38,837 nt of DNA from a bacterium (GCA_028869385.1 JAGWSR010000024.1:1-38837); one strand, 5' to 3'; counted from the first letter of the stretch, positions 1 through 9,577 are shown. Notes: a model not told the origin generated them from the letters alone. A program made the numbers and translations.

Positions 1-613
1 TGAGCGGATGATCGCTCGGATTGCTGCGCGCGACCAGGTGCACGCGATGACCTTGCGCGCCGCTCTCGCAGGTGGCGGGACCCTCGTCGTACACGCGGTA
101 GAATCCGGAGCCAATCGCCTGTTCGATGGCGATCACGGGAATCGCGCTCGGACTCGGCGCGGGCCTCGCACCCTTCGCGTCTGCCGGCGACGGCGTGTCG
201 GGCCGGCCCTCCCAGCCGTAGCGCATCGTATCGTAGGCTCCGCCCCACGTCGGATTCACGAAGGCGAAGTGGCTGACCGCGTGCGTTCCGTCGGGCATCA
301 AGAGCGAGATCAGGTCGTCGGATGCGCGCTCCATACCCGGATACGCTTGATCGTTCTGGCGGGAACTCCCAATGAACAGCGCGATTGCGAGCCGTCCGGT
401 CTTTGGAACGCGACTCGCCTCGATGTGCGCGCCGTACGAGTGCAACCGTGCCGAGTAGGCCACGAACGCCGGCTGCGGCAGCGCCTTCATGTGCGCGACG
501 GCCTCTTCGTAATACGTCGTGGCTGAGGGCGCTGTGCCCGATGCAACTGCCGGGAGCGCGAGCGAGCAGGAAGCGACGGCCGCGCAGAGCGCGGAGAGTA
601 GCGTTGACTTCAT
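1..613 (-). CDS. secreted or lipoprotein of unknown function, truncated by the window edge
   Basis: An open frame runs leftward from an ATG at 613 and is still open at base 2, so about 204 residues are visible and the C-terminus is missing. The N-terminus MKSTLLSALCAAVASC is a signal peptide. V-A-S-C fits a lipobox with C16, while a type I site after A-V-A near residue 24 is also possible. The mature part starts with TYYEEAVAHMKALPQP and later holds a Pro/Ser/Ala-rich linker. I do not recognise the family. It starts 41 bases after the stop of the TraB-like gene on the same strand, so the two may be co-transcribed. The plus-strand frame over the same bases looks like a shadow, because it lacks a signal peptide and protein-like composition. 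Confidence 0.7.
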   Translation of the reverse strand, partial: MKSTLLSALCAAVASCSLALPAVASGTAPSATTYYEEAVAHMKALPQPAFVAYSARLHSYGAHIEASRVPKTGRLAIALFIGSSRQNDQAYPGMERASDDLISLLMPDGTHAVSHFAFVNPTWGGAYDTMRYGWEGRPDTPSPADAKGARPAPSPSAIPVIAIEQAIGSGFYRVYDEGPATCESGAQGHRVHLVARSNPSDHPL

Positions 614-654
614 GCTCGCTCTACGCCTCACGAGCGCCGCGTGTTTCGCGGGGC

Positions 655-2052
655 TTACGGTGCGCAGAGCGAGTATAGCGCGCGCAGCGCGGCCGGATCA
701 TCTTTGACGTTTTTCGCGTGCACGTATTGCGCCATGTAGAAGTGGTCCGACATCGCTACGACGACATCTTCGCGTACCGCCTTGAGCGTCACGGCCGTGA
801 AGAGGCCAGTCTGCTTGCCGCCGCAGAGTTTGACGCGGCGCGAAGGCGCAACGCCCTTCGCGCCCGCGGCGGCGATCAAGCCTTGGCGGTAGAACGGTTC
901 GAATGCGTCTAGGCTCCCGATTGTCGCGGCGTCGATGGGGAGATGCGCGGTGAAGATGATACCGGACGCTTGCGGGCTCGTCCACATGGATTCCACGACG
1001 AAGGTGGGGCCGGAGGCGCCCGCAGGCGCGCGCTTCCAGCCCTGCGGAGGCACGAGCGTGGCGGGCGGGATCGGCGAGGCCGTCGCGCTCGGCGATGCGG
1101 CCGGTGACGACGACGGCGACGGCGACGGCGATTGCGAGGCCGCGGTCGTCGCTCCAGGCGACGGGTCGGCAATGGGCACGCGGGTGACCGTGTAACCGAG
1201 GCGTTGCAGTTGCGCGGGCAGCCCGTCCGCGCCGATCATATGCGCGGCACCGACGGCGACGAAGGTTGTGCCCGGCTTCGAGAGCACGGTCGCGAGCGTC
1301 TTCAACCACGCGGCGTTTCGATCGGCGATCAGCGGCGCGTACACGGGCGTGTGTTGCATCGCGGAAAATTGGAGCGCGCTTGCGAGTGCGTCTTGATCGC
1401 CCGATTGCCACGATGCGATCATGCGATCGAAGCCTTCACCTTGGTTCTGCTTCGCATGAAGGGAGGATTCTAAAATCGCGATTTGCGTTGCTTGCGGCAT
1501 ATCGGAGAAGATGTGCGTTTGGCTTTCGAAGCTCTCGAAGCCGTGAATGGGTTTGCCCGCGTCGCTGAACGCCTTGCGGATAACTAAGTCCACGCCCCCC
1601 GTCGAACCTGCACCGCTCTTCGAGTGGCGCGCATCGAGCGCGGTTAACGAAAGAAACGCAAGCCACGGACGCATCGGCTCGAACATCGTCGCGCCGGGCA
1701 GCCCGTCTTCGCGCGCTCGGGCGTCGAGCAACGCAAGATCAGACTTCGAGAGCAAGGTCGAGAGCGGGTGGTGGGGATCCCAGCCGTCCTTCAACATCGC
1801 ACGGGCCGCCGCGTTGCGGTCGTTCGCGTCGGCGATCTCAAGGTAGAGATCCTGACTTGCGGCGAGCGCCGCATCGAGTTCGGGGGAGTGCCACTGCACG
1901 TCGTTGCTGATGATGTGCACGGTGCCGAACAGGTACACCTTGCTCGTCGGCGATTGCACGAGCCAAAGCGCGGGCGCGGCAACGGCCGGCCCGACGAACA
2001 GCAAGAGATTGGCCGCGACGAGGAGCGTCGCGAGAAACATGCGGCGGAACAT
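655..2052 (-). CDS. TraB/GumN (PrgY-like) family protein with an extra C-terminal domain
   Basis: This encodes about 465 residues from the ATG at 2052. A longer frame to 2154 would overlap acs and place basic sequence ahead of the signal peptide, so I prefer 2052. The N-terminus MFRRMFLATLLVAANLLLF is a signal peptide or membrane anchor. The next 260 residues look like a TraB/GumN domain: it opens with W-L-V-Q-S and the G-T-V-H-I motif, and closes with F-V-A-V-G-A-A-H-M and L-G-Y-T-V. The family is proposed to be metalloprotease-like, but its reaction is poorly known. From about residue 290 there is a Ser/Pro/Ala linker and then about 130 residues unlike TraB, with two cysteines (in LCGGK and YSLCAP). 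Gap to the acs stop is 55 bases, which suggests an operon. Confidence 0.82.
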   Translation of the reverse strand: MFRRMFLATLLVAANLLLFVGPAVAAPALWLVQSPTSKVYLFGTVHIISNDVQWHSPELDAALAASQDLYLEIADANDRNAAARAMLKDGWDPHHPLSTLLSKSDLALLDARAREDGLPGATMFEPMRPWLAFLSLTALDARHSKSGAGSTGGVDLVIRKAFSDAGKPIHGFESFESQTHIFSDMPQATQIAILESSLHAKQNQGEGFDRMIASWQSGDQDALASALQFSAMQHTPVYAPLIADRNAAWLKTLATVLSKPGTTFVAVGAAHMIGADGLPAQLQRLGYTVTRVPIADPSPGATTAASQSPSPSPSSSPAASPSATASPIPPATLVPPQGWKRAPAGASGPTFVVESMWTSPQASGIIFTAHLPIDAATIGSLDAFEPFYRQGLIAAAGAKGVAPSRRVKLCGGKQTGLFTAVTLKAVREDVVVAMSDHFYMAQYVHAKNVKDDPAALRALYSLCAP

Positions 2053-2107
2053 CGGCGCTTCACTTCTGCGAGCGCCCGTATGTTCCGCCGGGAGCGGGGC
2101 TTTCGGA

Positions 2108-4063
2108 CTACTCTTCGCTCGTGACTTCGATCTTTGCGCGCTCCTGGAGTTCATTCACGATCGAAGAGTCGGCGAGCGTGGTGGTGTCGCCGAGGCTGCG
2201 TCCTTCGGCGATGTCGCGCAGCAGGCGCCGCATGATCTTGCCGCTGCGCGTCTTCGGCAGCTCTTGCGTGAACGTGATGTACTTCGGGCGCGTGAACTTG
2301 CCCAGCTTTTCGGCGACGTGATCGCGCAATTCATCGGCGAACTCCGGCGTGCCGGCGACGCCGCCTTTGAGCGATACGAATGCATAGATCGCCTGTCCCG
2401 TCACGTCGTCCACCTTGCCGCACACAGCGGCCTCGGCGACCTTGGGATGATCCACGAGCGCGCTCTCCACTTCGGTCGTCGAGATGCGATGGCCGCTCAC
2501 GTTCATCACGTCGTCGATGCGGCCCATGAACCAGAAGTTGCCGTGCGTGTCGCGTCGGCAGCCGTCACCGGCCAGATACATGTGCTGGAATTTCGACCAG
2601 TACGTCTGCGTGTAGCGCTCGTCGTCGCCCCAGATTCCGCGCAGCATGCCGGGCCACGGTTTCTTCAACACGATGAAGCCGCCGCCGCCGAGCGGCACCG
2701 ATTCGCCCTTGTCGTTCACGATATCGGCGTACACGCCGGGAAGCGGGTGTGTCGCCGAGCCCGGCGGCGTCGTCGTGACGCCCGGCAGCGGCGAGATCAT
2801 GATGCCGCCCGTCTCCGTCTGCCACCAGGTATCGACGACCGGCGTGCGGTTGCCGCCGATCCATTCGCGATACCACATCCACGCTTCGGGGTTGATCGGT
2901 TCGCCGACCGAGCCCAAGAGACGCAGCGTGCTCAGGTCGTGCTTGGCCGGATACTCCGTGCCCCACTTCATGAACGTGCGAATCGCGGTCGGGGCGGTGT
3001 AGAGAATCGTGACTTTGTAGCGCTCGACGATCTCCCACAGGCGATCCTTGTCGGGATAATCCGGTGTGCCTTCGTAGATGACGCTCGTCGCGCCGTTCGC
3101 GAGCGGGCCGTACACGATGTACGAATGCCCCGTCACCCAGCCGATGTCGGCCGCGCACCAATACACATCGCTCTCGGGCTTGTGATCGAAAACGAGGTGA
3201 TGCGTCGCCGTGACGTGCGTGAGGTATCCGCCCGTGGTGTGCTTGATGCCCTTGGGTTTCGCGGTGGTGCCGCTCGTGTAGAGCAGAAAGAGCAGATCCT
3301 CGGCATTCATGCGCTCGGGCTCGCACGTCGTCGGCTGGTTCGCCATGATCTCGTCGAACCAGTAATCGCGGCCCTCGTGCATGAACACGTCGTCACCCAC
3401 GCGCCGCGCCACGATGCAATGCTTGATGGATGGCGTCTGTTCCATGGCAACGTCGCAGTTGCGTTTGAGCGCGACCTTGTTGCCGCGTCGCCAGCCCCAA
3501 TCGGCGGTGATGAGCGCGACGCATTGCGCGTCGTTCACGCGGTCCACGATCGAGTCGGGTGAGAATCCGCCGAAGATCACCGAATGCGCCGCGCCGATGC
3601 GCGCGCAGGCGAGCATCGCCACGGGCAGTTCGGGAATCATCGGCATGTAGATGGCGACGCGATCGCCCTTCTTGATGCCGAGGTTGCGCAGGCCGTTCGC
3701 AAAACGGCAGACGTCGTCGAGGAGCTGCCGGTAAGTGATCGTCCAGCGATCGCCCGGTTCGCCCTCGTAAAAGTACGCGATCTTGTCGCCTTTGCCGGCG
3801 CGGACGTGGCGATCGAGGCAGTTGACCGACACGTTGAGCTCGCCGTCGTGGAACCAGCGCGCGAAGGGCTCGTTCCATTCGAGAACCTGCGTGAAGGGCT
3901 TCATCCACTCGAGCTTGCGCGCCCATTCCGCCCAGTAGGCGAGATAGTCGGCGTTCGCGGTCTCGTAGATATCGGCTTTCGCGTTTGCTTGGGCGGCGAA
4001 TTCCGGCGATGGTGGGAACGTGCGGCGTTCTTCAAAGAGTGCTTCGATCGCGTGCGTATCCAT
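2108..4063 (-). CDS. acs: acetyl-CoA synthetase (AMP-forming)
   Basis: This cytoplasmic enzyme makes acetyl-CoA from acetate, ATP and CoA through acetyl-AMP. The 651-residue length is normal for Acs. An N-terminal ACAS domain is followed by the P-loop-like motif TSGTTAKPKG near residue 262, the acyl-site motif DTWWQTETGG, the hinge region GRIDDVMNVSGHR, and the C-terminal PKTRSGKIMRR. The last holds the catalytic lysine near residue 605 that is acetylated in regulated Acs enzymes (known for the family). The ATG at 4063 gives the usual N-terminus. The gene is divergent from the thioredoxin-like gene, with about 51 bases between the starts, so both promoters must be compact. Its product could feed the AccAD reaction encoded downstream. 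Confidence 0.97.
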   Translation of the reverse strand: MDTHAIEALFEERRTFPPSPEFAAQANAKADIYETANADYLAYWAEWARKLEWMKPFTQVLEWNEPFARWFHDGELNVSVNCLDRHVRAGKGDKIAYFYEGEPGDRWTITYRQLLDDVCRFANGLRNLGIKKGDRVAIYMPMIPELPVAMLACARIGAAHSVIFGGFSPDSIVDRVNDAQCVALITADWGWRRGNKVALKRNCDVAMEQTPSIKHCIVARRVGDDVFMHEGRDYWFDEIMANQPTTCEPERMNAEDLLFLLYTSGTTAKPKGIKHTTGGYLTHVTATHHLVFDHKPESDVYWCAADIGWVTGHSYIVYGPLANGATSVIYEGTPDYPDKDRLWEIVERYKVTILYTAPTAIRTFMKWGTEYPAKHDLSTLRLLGSVGEPINPEAWMWYREWIGGNRTPVVDTWWQTETGGIMISPLPGVTTTPPGSATHPLPGVYADIVNDKGESVPLGGGGFIVLKKPWPGMLRGIWGDDERYTQTYWSKFQHMYLAGDGCRRDTHGNFWFMGRIDDVMNVSGHRISTTEVESALVDHPKVAEAAVCGKVDDVTGQAIYAFVSLKGGVAGTPEFADELRDHVAEKLGKFTRPKYITFTQELPKTRSGKIMRRLLRDIAEGRSLGDTTTLADSSIVNELQERAKIEVTSEE

Positions 4064-4114
4064 GCGAGCGGTTTATCGGGGGTCGCGCGCGATGCCTGCC
4101 GAAAAGATCGCACG

Positions 4115-4618
4115 ATGCTCGCTGCGATCGTGCTCGCCGCCGTGACCGCGTCGCCGCTCCCGCGCGACGTGCCGCTGCACGTTCCGCCGCCGGATTTCGG
4201 CGTGCCCGCGACCGAAGGCACCGCACGCCTTCGCAACTGGCGCGGTAAGCCCGTCGTGCTGAACTTTTGGGCCTCGTGGTGCCATCCGTGCACCGACGAG
4301 CTGCACGTGTTCGTGCGCGCCGACCGCACCTTCGGCTCGCGCATCCATCTCCTTACGATTTCGTCGGAGCCGCACGACGTCGCCGCGAGCTATCTGCGCC
4401 TCTGGAATATCGATCTACCCCTGCTCGAGGATGTCGACGGCTCGATCTCGCGGGCGTACGCGGTGCCGCCGATTCCGGTGACGATCGTCATCGACGCGGC
4501 CGGCAACGTGAGCTTCGTCTCGGAGGGCGAGACGAATTGGCCCGAGCTCGAGGCCGCCATCCAGGCCGACCTCCCGCCCGCCCCGCTTGGCACTCCGGTC
4601 CCCAGAGTGCTAAGATAA
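4115..4618 (+). CDS. TlpA/ResA-like thioredoxin-fold protein
   Basis: This encodes 167 residues from the ATG at 4115. The open frame extends further upstream, but that part is antisense to acs and implausible. A short hydrophobic start (MLAAIVLAAV) suggests export or anchoring. The redox motif is W-A-S-W-C-H-P-C, with cysteines 56 and 59. A cis-proline loop (I-P-V-T) and D-A-A-G-N follow, as in TlpA/ResA proteins that reduce periplasmic disulfides. What it reduces here is unknown. Its last codons contain the CIRCE operator of hrcA, whose ATG is six bases past this stop. Read-through transcription into hrcA is possible, although the operator implies a separate promoter. Confidence 0.88.
   Translation: MLAAIVLAAVTASPLPRDVPLHVPPPDFGVPATEGTARLRNWRGKPVVLNFWASWCHPCTDELHVFVRADRTFGSRIHLLTISSEPHDVAASYLRLWNIDLPLLEDVDGSISRAYAVPPIPVTIVIDAAGNVSFVSEGETNWPELEAAIQADLPPAPLGTPVPRVLR
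4587..4613 (+). promoter_or_regulatory. CIRCE operator for HrcA
   Basis: The arms are TTGGCACTC (4587-4595) and GAGTGCTAA (4605-4613), separated by 9 bases. This matches the CIRCE consensus TTAGCACTC-N9-GAGTGCTAA with one mismatch. HrcA binds CIRCE to repress heat-shock operons. The site lies inside the last codons of the thioredoxin-like gene, 11 bases before the hrcA start, so autoregulation of hrcA-dnaJ is expected. TTGGCA (4587-4592) and TAAGAT (4611-4616), 18 bases apart, could form a promoter coinciding with the operator. That would give a very short or absent leader, which is inference. Confidence 0.93.
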
Positions 4619-4624
4619 GGGGCT

Positions 4625-5671
4625 ATGAAGGGCGGCGACGGACTCGATAAGCGGAAGGCCTACATTCTGGCCACCGTCGTGTACGAATATATCGCGACGG
4701 CGGAGCCGGTCGGGTCGAACACCCTAACGCAGAAATATAACCTCGGCGTGAGTTCCGCGACCGTGCGCAACGAACTCGCCGAGCTCGAGGCCGGGGGCTA
4801 CCTCGTGCAGCCGCACACCTCGGCCGGACGCGTGCCTTCGGATTCGGGCTACCGGACCTACGTCGATGCGCTGATGCGTCCCGAGCCGCTCGGGGCCGAG
4901 GATCGTCGCCGCATTCGCGACGACCTGCGCGACGCCAGCCGCGAGCTCGACGAGATCATGGATCACGCCACGCGCTTGCTCGGGCGCCTCTCGAACAACG
5001 TCGCGTTCGTCACCAAGCCGCAACTCGACGCGCAGATGTTCAAGCACATCCAGCTCATCTGGCTCTCGCCGCGTACCGGCGTCGCGATCGTGGTTACCTC
5101 GCTCGGGGTCGGCGCGCAGAGTCTCTTCGAAGTCGCGCGCGACCTCGACGCCGACGCGCTCACGCGCTGCTCGAACGCGCTCAATGCCCGGCTCAGCAAT
5201 CGCCTGCTTCGCGAGATCGGCGACTCCGATGTCGCCGCGGTCGTTGAAGAAGTGGGCCTGGGCGACGACGTGCGCGGCGCGGTGATGACGGCGCTACGCA
5301 ACGCGCGCCAGTCGGAGACGGCCGCGGTCGCCGCCTCGGGCGCGCAGCACCTGCTGGATCAGCCCGAATTCCACGACCTGCGTAAGATGCGTTCGATTCT
5401 GCGCATCATCGAGGAGCAGAAGACGCTCTACGATCTCGTCGCGGATTCGATGAGTTCGGATGCTCCGAGCGTAAAGATCGGCGGCGAACTCGGCGTGGAC
5501 GAACTCGCCGACCTTTCGGTCGTTACCGTGCCCTACCGCTTCGGCGACTCGGCGCTCGGCATGCTCTCGATTCTCGGTCCGCGGCGAATGCCGTACGCGC
5601 GCTTGCTCGCGCTCGCATCAGGAACCGCCGAGACGCTCTCCGAACGCCTCTCCGACGTCGAGATCAAATAG
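4625..5671 (+). CDS. hrcA: heat-inducible transcription repressor HrcA
   Basis: This is a 348-residue repressor of class I heat-shock genes. An N-terminal winged-helix segment (LDKRKAYIL, then T-A-E-P-V-G-S and S-S-A-T-V-R-N-E-L) is followed by the conserved [12 protein letters not shown] stretch. A GAF-like effector domain runs to E-R-L-S-D-V near the C-terminus. The start at 4625 has AAGGGG a few bases upstream. A CIRCE site immediately precedes it. In the usual arrangement hrcA leads grpE-dnaK-dnaJ. Here dnaJ follows after 34 bases and neither grpE nor dnaK is present in the window. Confidence 0.97.
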   Translation: MKGGDGLDKRKAYILATVVYEYIATAEPVGSNTLTQKYNLGVSSATVRNELAELEAGGYLVQPHTSAGRVPSDSGYRTYVDALMRPEPLGAEDRRRIRDDLRDASRELDEIMDHATRLLGRLSNNVAFVTKPQLDAQMFKHIQLIWLSPRTGVAIVVTSLGVGAQSLFEVARDLDADALTRCSNALNARLSNRLLREIGDSDVAAVVEEVGLGDDVRGAVMTALRNARQSETAAVAASGAQHLLDQPEFHDLRKMRSILRIIEEQKTLYDLVADSMSSDAPSVKIGGELGVDELADLSVVTVPYRFGDSALGMLSILGPRRMPYARLLALASGTAETLSERLSDVEIK

Positions 5672-5705
5672 CACCTCCGCCCCACAAAGAAACAGACATC
5701 ACGGA

Positions 5706-6827
5706 ATGCCCACCAAGGATTACTACGAAGTCCTCGGCGTCGCACGCGACGCATCGCCCGACGAGATCAAACGTGCGTATCGCACGCTCGCGCGCAAGCA
5801 CCATCCCGACGTCGCCGACGATAAGGCGCAGGCGGAGCATCTCTTCAAAGAGATCAACGAAGCCTACGAAGTGCTCTCCGATCCGAACAAGCGCGCGCAC
5901 TACGACCGTTTCGGCACGGTCGGTGGCCCGGGCGGCGGCGGCGATGCCGGATTCGGGGGCTTCGGGCCGGGCGGCTTCGGCGACATCTTCGACATGTTCT
6001 TCGGCGACATGCGCGGCGGGGCGCCGCGGCGCAACGGGCCGCAGCGCGGTTCCGACCTGCGCTACGATCTCGAGATCACGCTCGAAGACGCATTCGCGGG
6101 CACGACGCGCGAGATTCAGTTTTCGCACCTCGCGCAGTGCGAATCGTGCAAGGGTTCCGGCGCGCAGCCCGGCACGCTCATCGTGCAGTGCGATCGCTGC
6201 GGCGGTTCGGGCGCGATGCGCTCGGTGCGCCAGACGCCGCTCGGACAGTTCGTCACGCAGTCGGTCTGCACGCAGTGCGGCGGCGAAGGCACCGTCATCC
6301 CGCAGCCGTGCGCGACGTGTCACGGCCGCGGACGCCACGAAGTCGAACGCAAGCTCACCGTCAAGGTGCCTGCGGGCGTTGACGACGGCTCGCGCATCCG
6401 CATCGCGGGCAACGGCGAAGCCGGCATCCGCAGCGGACCCGCGGGCGATCTCTATGTGTACTTGAGCGTCGCCGCGCACCCGATCTTTCGCCGCGACGGA
6501 CTCGACACGTACGTAGACGTGCCGATCAGCTATCCGCAAGCGACGCTCGGCGCCTCCATCGAGGTGCCGTCGCTCGAAGGCGCGCTCCCGCTCACGATTC
6601 CGGCCGGCACGCAGAGCGCGACGACGCTGCGCCTGCGCGGACGCGGCATGCCGAGCGTGCGCGGCTCGCAGCGCGGCGACCATCACGTCACCGTGCACGT
6701 CGTCGTGCCGACCAAACTCAACAAGAAGCAGAAAGAGCTGCTCGAGGAGTACGCGCGCATGGGCGGCGACGCGATCGAAGAGCGCAGCTTTCTCGATCGC
6801 GTGAAGGACGCGTTCCGCCCCGAGTAG
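5706..6827 (+). CDS. dnaJ: chaperone DnaJ (Hsp40, type I)
   Basis: This 373-residue co-chaperone stimulates the ATPase of DnaK and delivers unfolded clients to it. All type I parts are present: a J domain with H-P-D at 33-35, a Gly/Phe-rich linker at about 75-105, and four zinc-binding CxxCxGxG repeats ([32 protein letters not shown]). Two C-terminal substrate-binding domains follow. It lies 34 bases behind hrcA and should share CIRCE control. Its TAG stop overlaps the GTG start of rsmE by one base. DnaJ-RsmE adjacency is a common bacterial arrangement. Confidence 0.98.
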   Translation: MPTKDYYEVLGVARDASPDEIKRAYRTLARKHHPDVADDKAQAEHLFKEINEAYEVLSDPNKRAHYDRFGTVGGPGGGGDAGFGGFGPGGFGDIFDMFFGDMRGGAPRRNGPQRGSDLRYDLEITLEDAFAGTTREIQFSHLAQCESCKGSGAQPGTLIVQCDRCGGSGAMRSVRQTPLGQFVTQSVCTQCGGEGTVIPQPCATCHGRGRHEVERKLTVKVPAGVDDGSRIRIAGNGEAGIRSGPAGDLYVYLSVAAHPIFRRDGLDTYVDVPISYPQATLGASIEVPSLEGALPLTIPAGTQSATTLRLRGRGMPSVRGSQRGDHHVTVHVVVPTKLNKKQKELLEEYARMGGDAIEERSFLDRVKDAFRPE

Positions 6828-7558
6828 TGGGAGCGCGACGCTTCTTCGTCGAGAACGCGCACGCGCTCGGCGATCTGGTCCCGATCGTCGGCAGCGACGC
6901 GCACAAGATCGTGCACGTGCTGCGACTGCGTGACGGCGACTCGATCGAACTCGTCGATTCGAGCGCGCATGCGTTCGACGCGAAGCTCGAGATCGCAGGC
7001 GAACGCGTCGGCGCGCGCTTGGAGCGCGTGCGCGAGGCTGCGCCGCGCGACGGCGTCGTGGTCGACGTCGCACAGGGCGTGCCCAAAGGGCAGAAGATGG
7101 ATTTCGTCGTCGAGAAGCTGACCGAACTCGGCGTCGCGGAGATTCTGCCGCTGGTCAGCGAGCGAACGGTCGTGCGCGACGTCGGCGACGCAAAGCTCGA
7201 ACGGTGGCGGCGTCTCGCGCGCGGTGCCGCCCAGCAGTCCGGGCGGAGCGACATTCCGGCGGTTGCCGAGCCCATCGCCTTCGACGAACTGCTCGCCCGC
7301 ATGGGGTCGTACGACCTCGTGCTGCTCCCGTGGGAGGTGGCGGAGCCCGAGAACCTGCGCGAGCGCCTGGCACGCCTGCTCGCGGAGGCGAGCCGCGTGC
7401 TCGTCGTCATCGGTCCCGAGGGCGGATTCTCGCACGCGGAGGCCGAGCGCGCGCAGGCCGCCGGCGCGCAGCTCGTCTCGCTCGGGTCGCGCATCCTGCG
7501 CAGCGAGACGGCCGGGTTAGTGACCCTGGTCCTCGTTCGGCACCACACAAGCAAGTAA
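6827..7558 (+). CDS. rsmE: 16S rRNA (uracil-1498-N3)-methyltransferase RsmE
   Basis: This encodes 243 residues from a GTG at 6827 that overlaps the dnaJ stop (TAGTG). The enzyme methylates U1498 of 16S rRNA using S-adenosylmethionine. The N-terminal PUA-like domain starts RRFFVENA. The C-terminal SPOUT trefoil knot is clear from V-I-G-P-E-G-G-F-S and L-G-S-R-I-L-R-S-E-T-A. Length and motifs are normal. The one-base overlap implies translational coupling to dnaJ. Confidence 0.95.
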   Translation: MGARRFFVENAHALGDLVPIVGSDAHKIVHVLRLRDGDSIELVDSSAHAFDAKLEIAGERVGARLERVREAAPRDGVVVDVAQGVPKGQKMDFVVEKLTELGVAEILPLVSERTVVRDVGDAKLERWRRLARGAAQQSGRSDIPAVAEPIAFDELLARMGSYDLVLLPWEVAEPENLRERLARLLAEASRVLVVIGPEGGFSHAEAERAQAAGAQLVSLGSRILRSETAGLVTLVLVRHHTSK

Positions 7559-7594
7559 GCACGACTTTTGGCCCATGCCGCCGAAGGCTCGGCC

Positions 7595-9577
7595 GTGCCT
7601 GAACCGCGCTTTCGACGTCTCCGGGTTGTGGGCGTGGTATCCCTGGCAGTGCTCGCCGGTGTCGGAGCGCTGCAATTGGTGTTGCTCGCACTGCTGATCG
7701 GGGCGCACTACCCCGGCGGCGGACCGCTGCGCATCGCGTGCGCGGCGGGGGCGGCGCTCGTCGTGCTGACGGCTGCGATGCTCTATGCGGTCGTTTTGTT
7801 GCCGACGGAACGCCGCTGGCAGGCCATGGTGCTCGAAGCCGAAGGACGACGCGAGCGATTCGCCGCGGTCTTCGACGACAGTCTCGACGCGATGGCGCTC
7901 TACTATCCCGACGGTACGATCTCGCGCGGCAACGCCGCGGCGCAGGCGTTGCTCGGCGTGTCGGACGAGTGTATCGGCGAATCCTGGCGCACGCACGTCG
8001 CGGAGCGCGATCGCGCGATGGTCGCGACGTGCTTCGCGCGAGCGCTCGCGGGCGAGGCTTCGGAGTTCGAGGCGGTCTTCGTGGATCGTCGCGGCGGCGA
8101 AATTCCGGTGCTGTGCTCGCTCGTACCGATTCGGGTCCGCGGGCACGTACGCAGCGTCCTCGGCATGGCGAGCGATCAGCGCGATCTGCTGCGCGTGCAA
8201 AATGAGGTGACCGACGCGATGGATCGGCTGCGTTCCATCATCGACTATCACCCCGAAGCGATTCTCGCCATCGGTCTCGACGAACGCATCGAGCGTGCGA
8301 ACGATGCCGCACTCGCGCTCGGCGGGTACCGTCTCGAGGAGCTGATCGGACGCCCACTCGCCGAGTTCGCGCCGATGCACGAACAACTCGACCGGCGCGG
8401 CCTCGGTGCGCCGATGGTGAGCGAGCAGTCCGGCGTCTCGGTCGGTACGCTCGTGCGCAAAGGCGAACCGTCGATCCCGGTTGAGATTGCGCGGGTGCCG
8501 ATCTTCGTGCGCGGCGAGCTCGCGGGAACCTACGTCAAACTGAGCGACGTGAGCGAACGACAGCGCCTGGAGTTCAAAGAGTCGACCCAGCGTCAGCGTC
8601 TTGCGGCCGTCGCGGACGTACTCTCGCGCTACGCGGGCAGCGCGAACGAGCAGATCGCCCGCGTACTCGACTTCGCGCGTCACTCGCTCGGCGCGGATTC
8701 CGGCGCGGTGAGTTTGATCGAGCACGGACGGTTGCGGATCATCCATGCGACGGGGCAGGCGTTGGTCGGCGGCGACGAGTTCGCGCTCGAACGCACGTAC
8801 GCGCGCTGGACCTACGGCTCGGAGCGCGTGCTCGCAATCTCCGATACGCACGATCCGCAGTGGCGCAACGATCCGGCCACGCTCGAGCAGGGCTGGCGGT
8901 CGTACATCGGCGCCACGCTCTTTGCCGAAGGCGCGCCGGTCGGCATCGTCAGTTTCACGACCCGACGCGAGCGCGGAGCCCCGTTCGACCGCTCCGACGA
9001 AGACTTCTTGCGTATCGTGGCCGGCGTGGTTGGAGCCTCCATCGAACGCGCGAAGACCGAAGCCGAACTGAGCGTCAAGGCCTTCAGCGACGACGTGAGC
9101 GGTCTGCCGAACCGTAAGTACTTCGAGGACCATCTCCAAATCGCGATGGCGCGCGCGCGTCGCCACGGTGGCTGCGTGACCGTGCATTACGTCGACCTCG
9201 ACGGCTTCAAAGGCGTCAACGACACGTTCGGACACGCCGCCGGCGACGAAGTCTTGCGCGTCGTCGCCGCGCGTCTGCGCGGCGTCCTGCGCGACGACGA
9301 CGTTGTCGCTCGCATCGGCGGCGACGAATTCGTCGTGCTGCAGGGCGCCTGCCAAGACGACGCCGCCGCCGTGCGCCTCGGGGAACGTCTGGTCGAAGCG
9401 GCAAGCGAGCCGATTCTGCTTGGCGGCAGCCGCATCGCGGTCGGTGCGAGCGTGGGGATCGCGGCCTATCCTCGCGATGCCGACGACGCCGAGGAACTCG
9501 TGCGACGTGCCGACGCGGCGATGTACGCGGCGAAGAGCGCGGGCAAGGGGCGCAGCGTCCTGTATCGCGTACTATGA
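7595..9577 (+). CDS. membrane diguanylate cyclase (2TM-PAS-PAS-GAF-GGDEF)
   Basis: This encodes about 660 residues from a GTG at 7595, chosen because GAAGG lies 7 bases upstream. A TTG at 7568 in the same frame would add nine residues. Two membrane helices lie within about residues 10-70. Two PAS-like domains follow (about 85-200 and 210-345), then a GAF-like domain (about 355-490) and a GGDEF domain. The GGDEF motif is intact at 575-579. The product-inhibition site RxxD (RDDD) lies five residues before it, and the metal-binding D-L-D-G-F-K is present. It should therefore make cyclic di-GMP in response to a ligand sensed by PAS or GAF. No EAL or HD-GYP partner is in the window. The next gene is a shorter paralogue starting six bases later. 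Confidence 0.93.
   Translation: MPEPRFRRLRVVGVVSLAVLAGVGALQLVLLALLIGAHYPGGGPLRIACAAGAALVVLTAAMLYAVVLLPTERRWQAMVLEAEGRRERFAAVFDDSLDAMALYYPDGTISRGNAAAQALLGVSDECIGESWRTHVAERDRAMVATCFARALAGEASEFEAVFVDRRGGEIPVLCSLVPIRVRGHVRSVLGMASDQRDLLRVQNEVTDAMDRLRSIIDYHPEAILAIGLDERIERANDAALALGGYRLEELIGRPLAEFAPMHEQLDRRGLGAPMVSEQSGVSVGTLVRKGEPSIPVEIARVPIFVRGELAGTYVKLSDVSERQRLEFKESTQRQRLAAVADVLSRYAGSANEQIARVLDFARHSLGADSGAVSLIEHGRLRIIHATGQALVGGDEFALERTYARWTYGSERVLAISDTHDPQWRNDPATLEQGWRSYIGATLFAEGAPVGIVSFTTRRERGAPFDRSDEDFLRIVAGVVGASIERAKTEAELSVKAFSDDVSGLPNRKYFEDHLQIAMARARRHGGCVTVHYVDLDGFKGVNDTFGHAAGDEVLRVVAARLRGVLRDDDVVARIGGDEFVVLQGACQDDAAAVRLGERLVEAASEPILLGGSRIAVGASVGIAAYPRDADDAEELVRRADAAMYAAKSAGKGRSVLYRVL

Noticed and set aside
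1904-3562. 552-residue plus-strand frame over acs
   Set aside because: acs is complete on the minus strand; the plus frame has no recognisable domain.
3584-4114. N-terminal extension of the thioredoxin-like protein
   Set aside because: It is antisense to acs, and the signal-like start at 4115 gives a normal TlpA-like protein.
5664-7073. 469-residue minus-strand frame over dnaJ
   Set aside because: It is antisense to an unmistakable dnaJ; Arg-rich and motif-free.
7517-9355. 612-residue minus-strand frame over the first GGDEF gene
   Set aside because: The plus-strand frame has full PAS, GAF and GGDEF motifs; the antisense frame has none.
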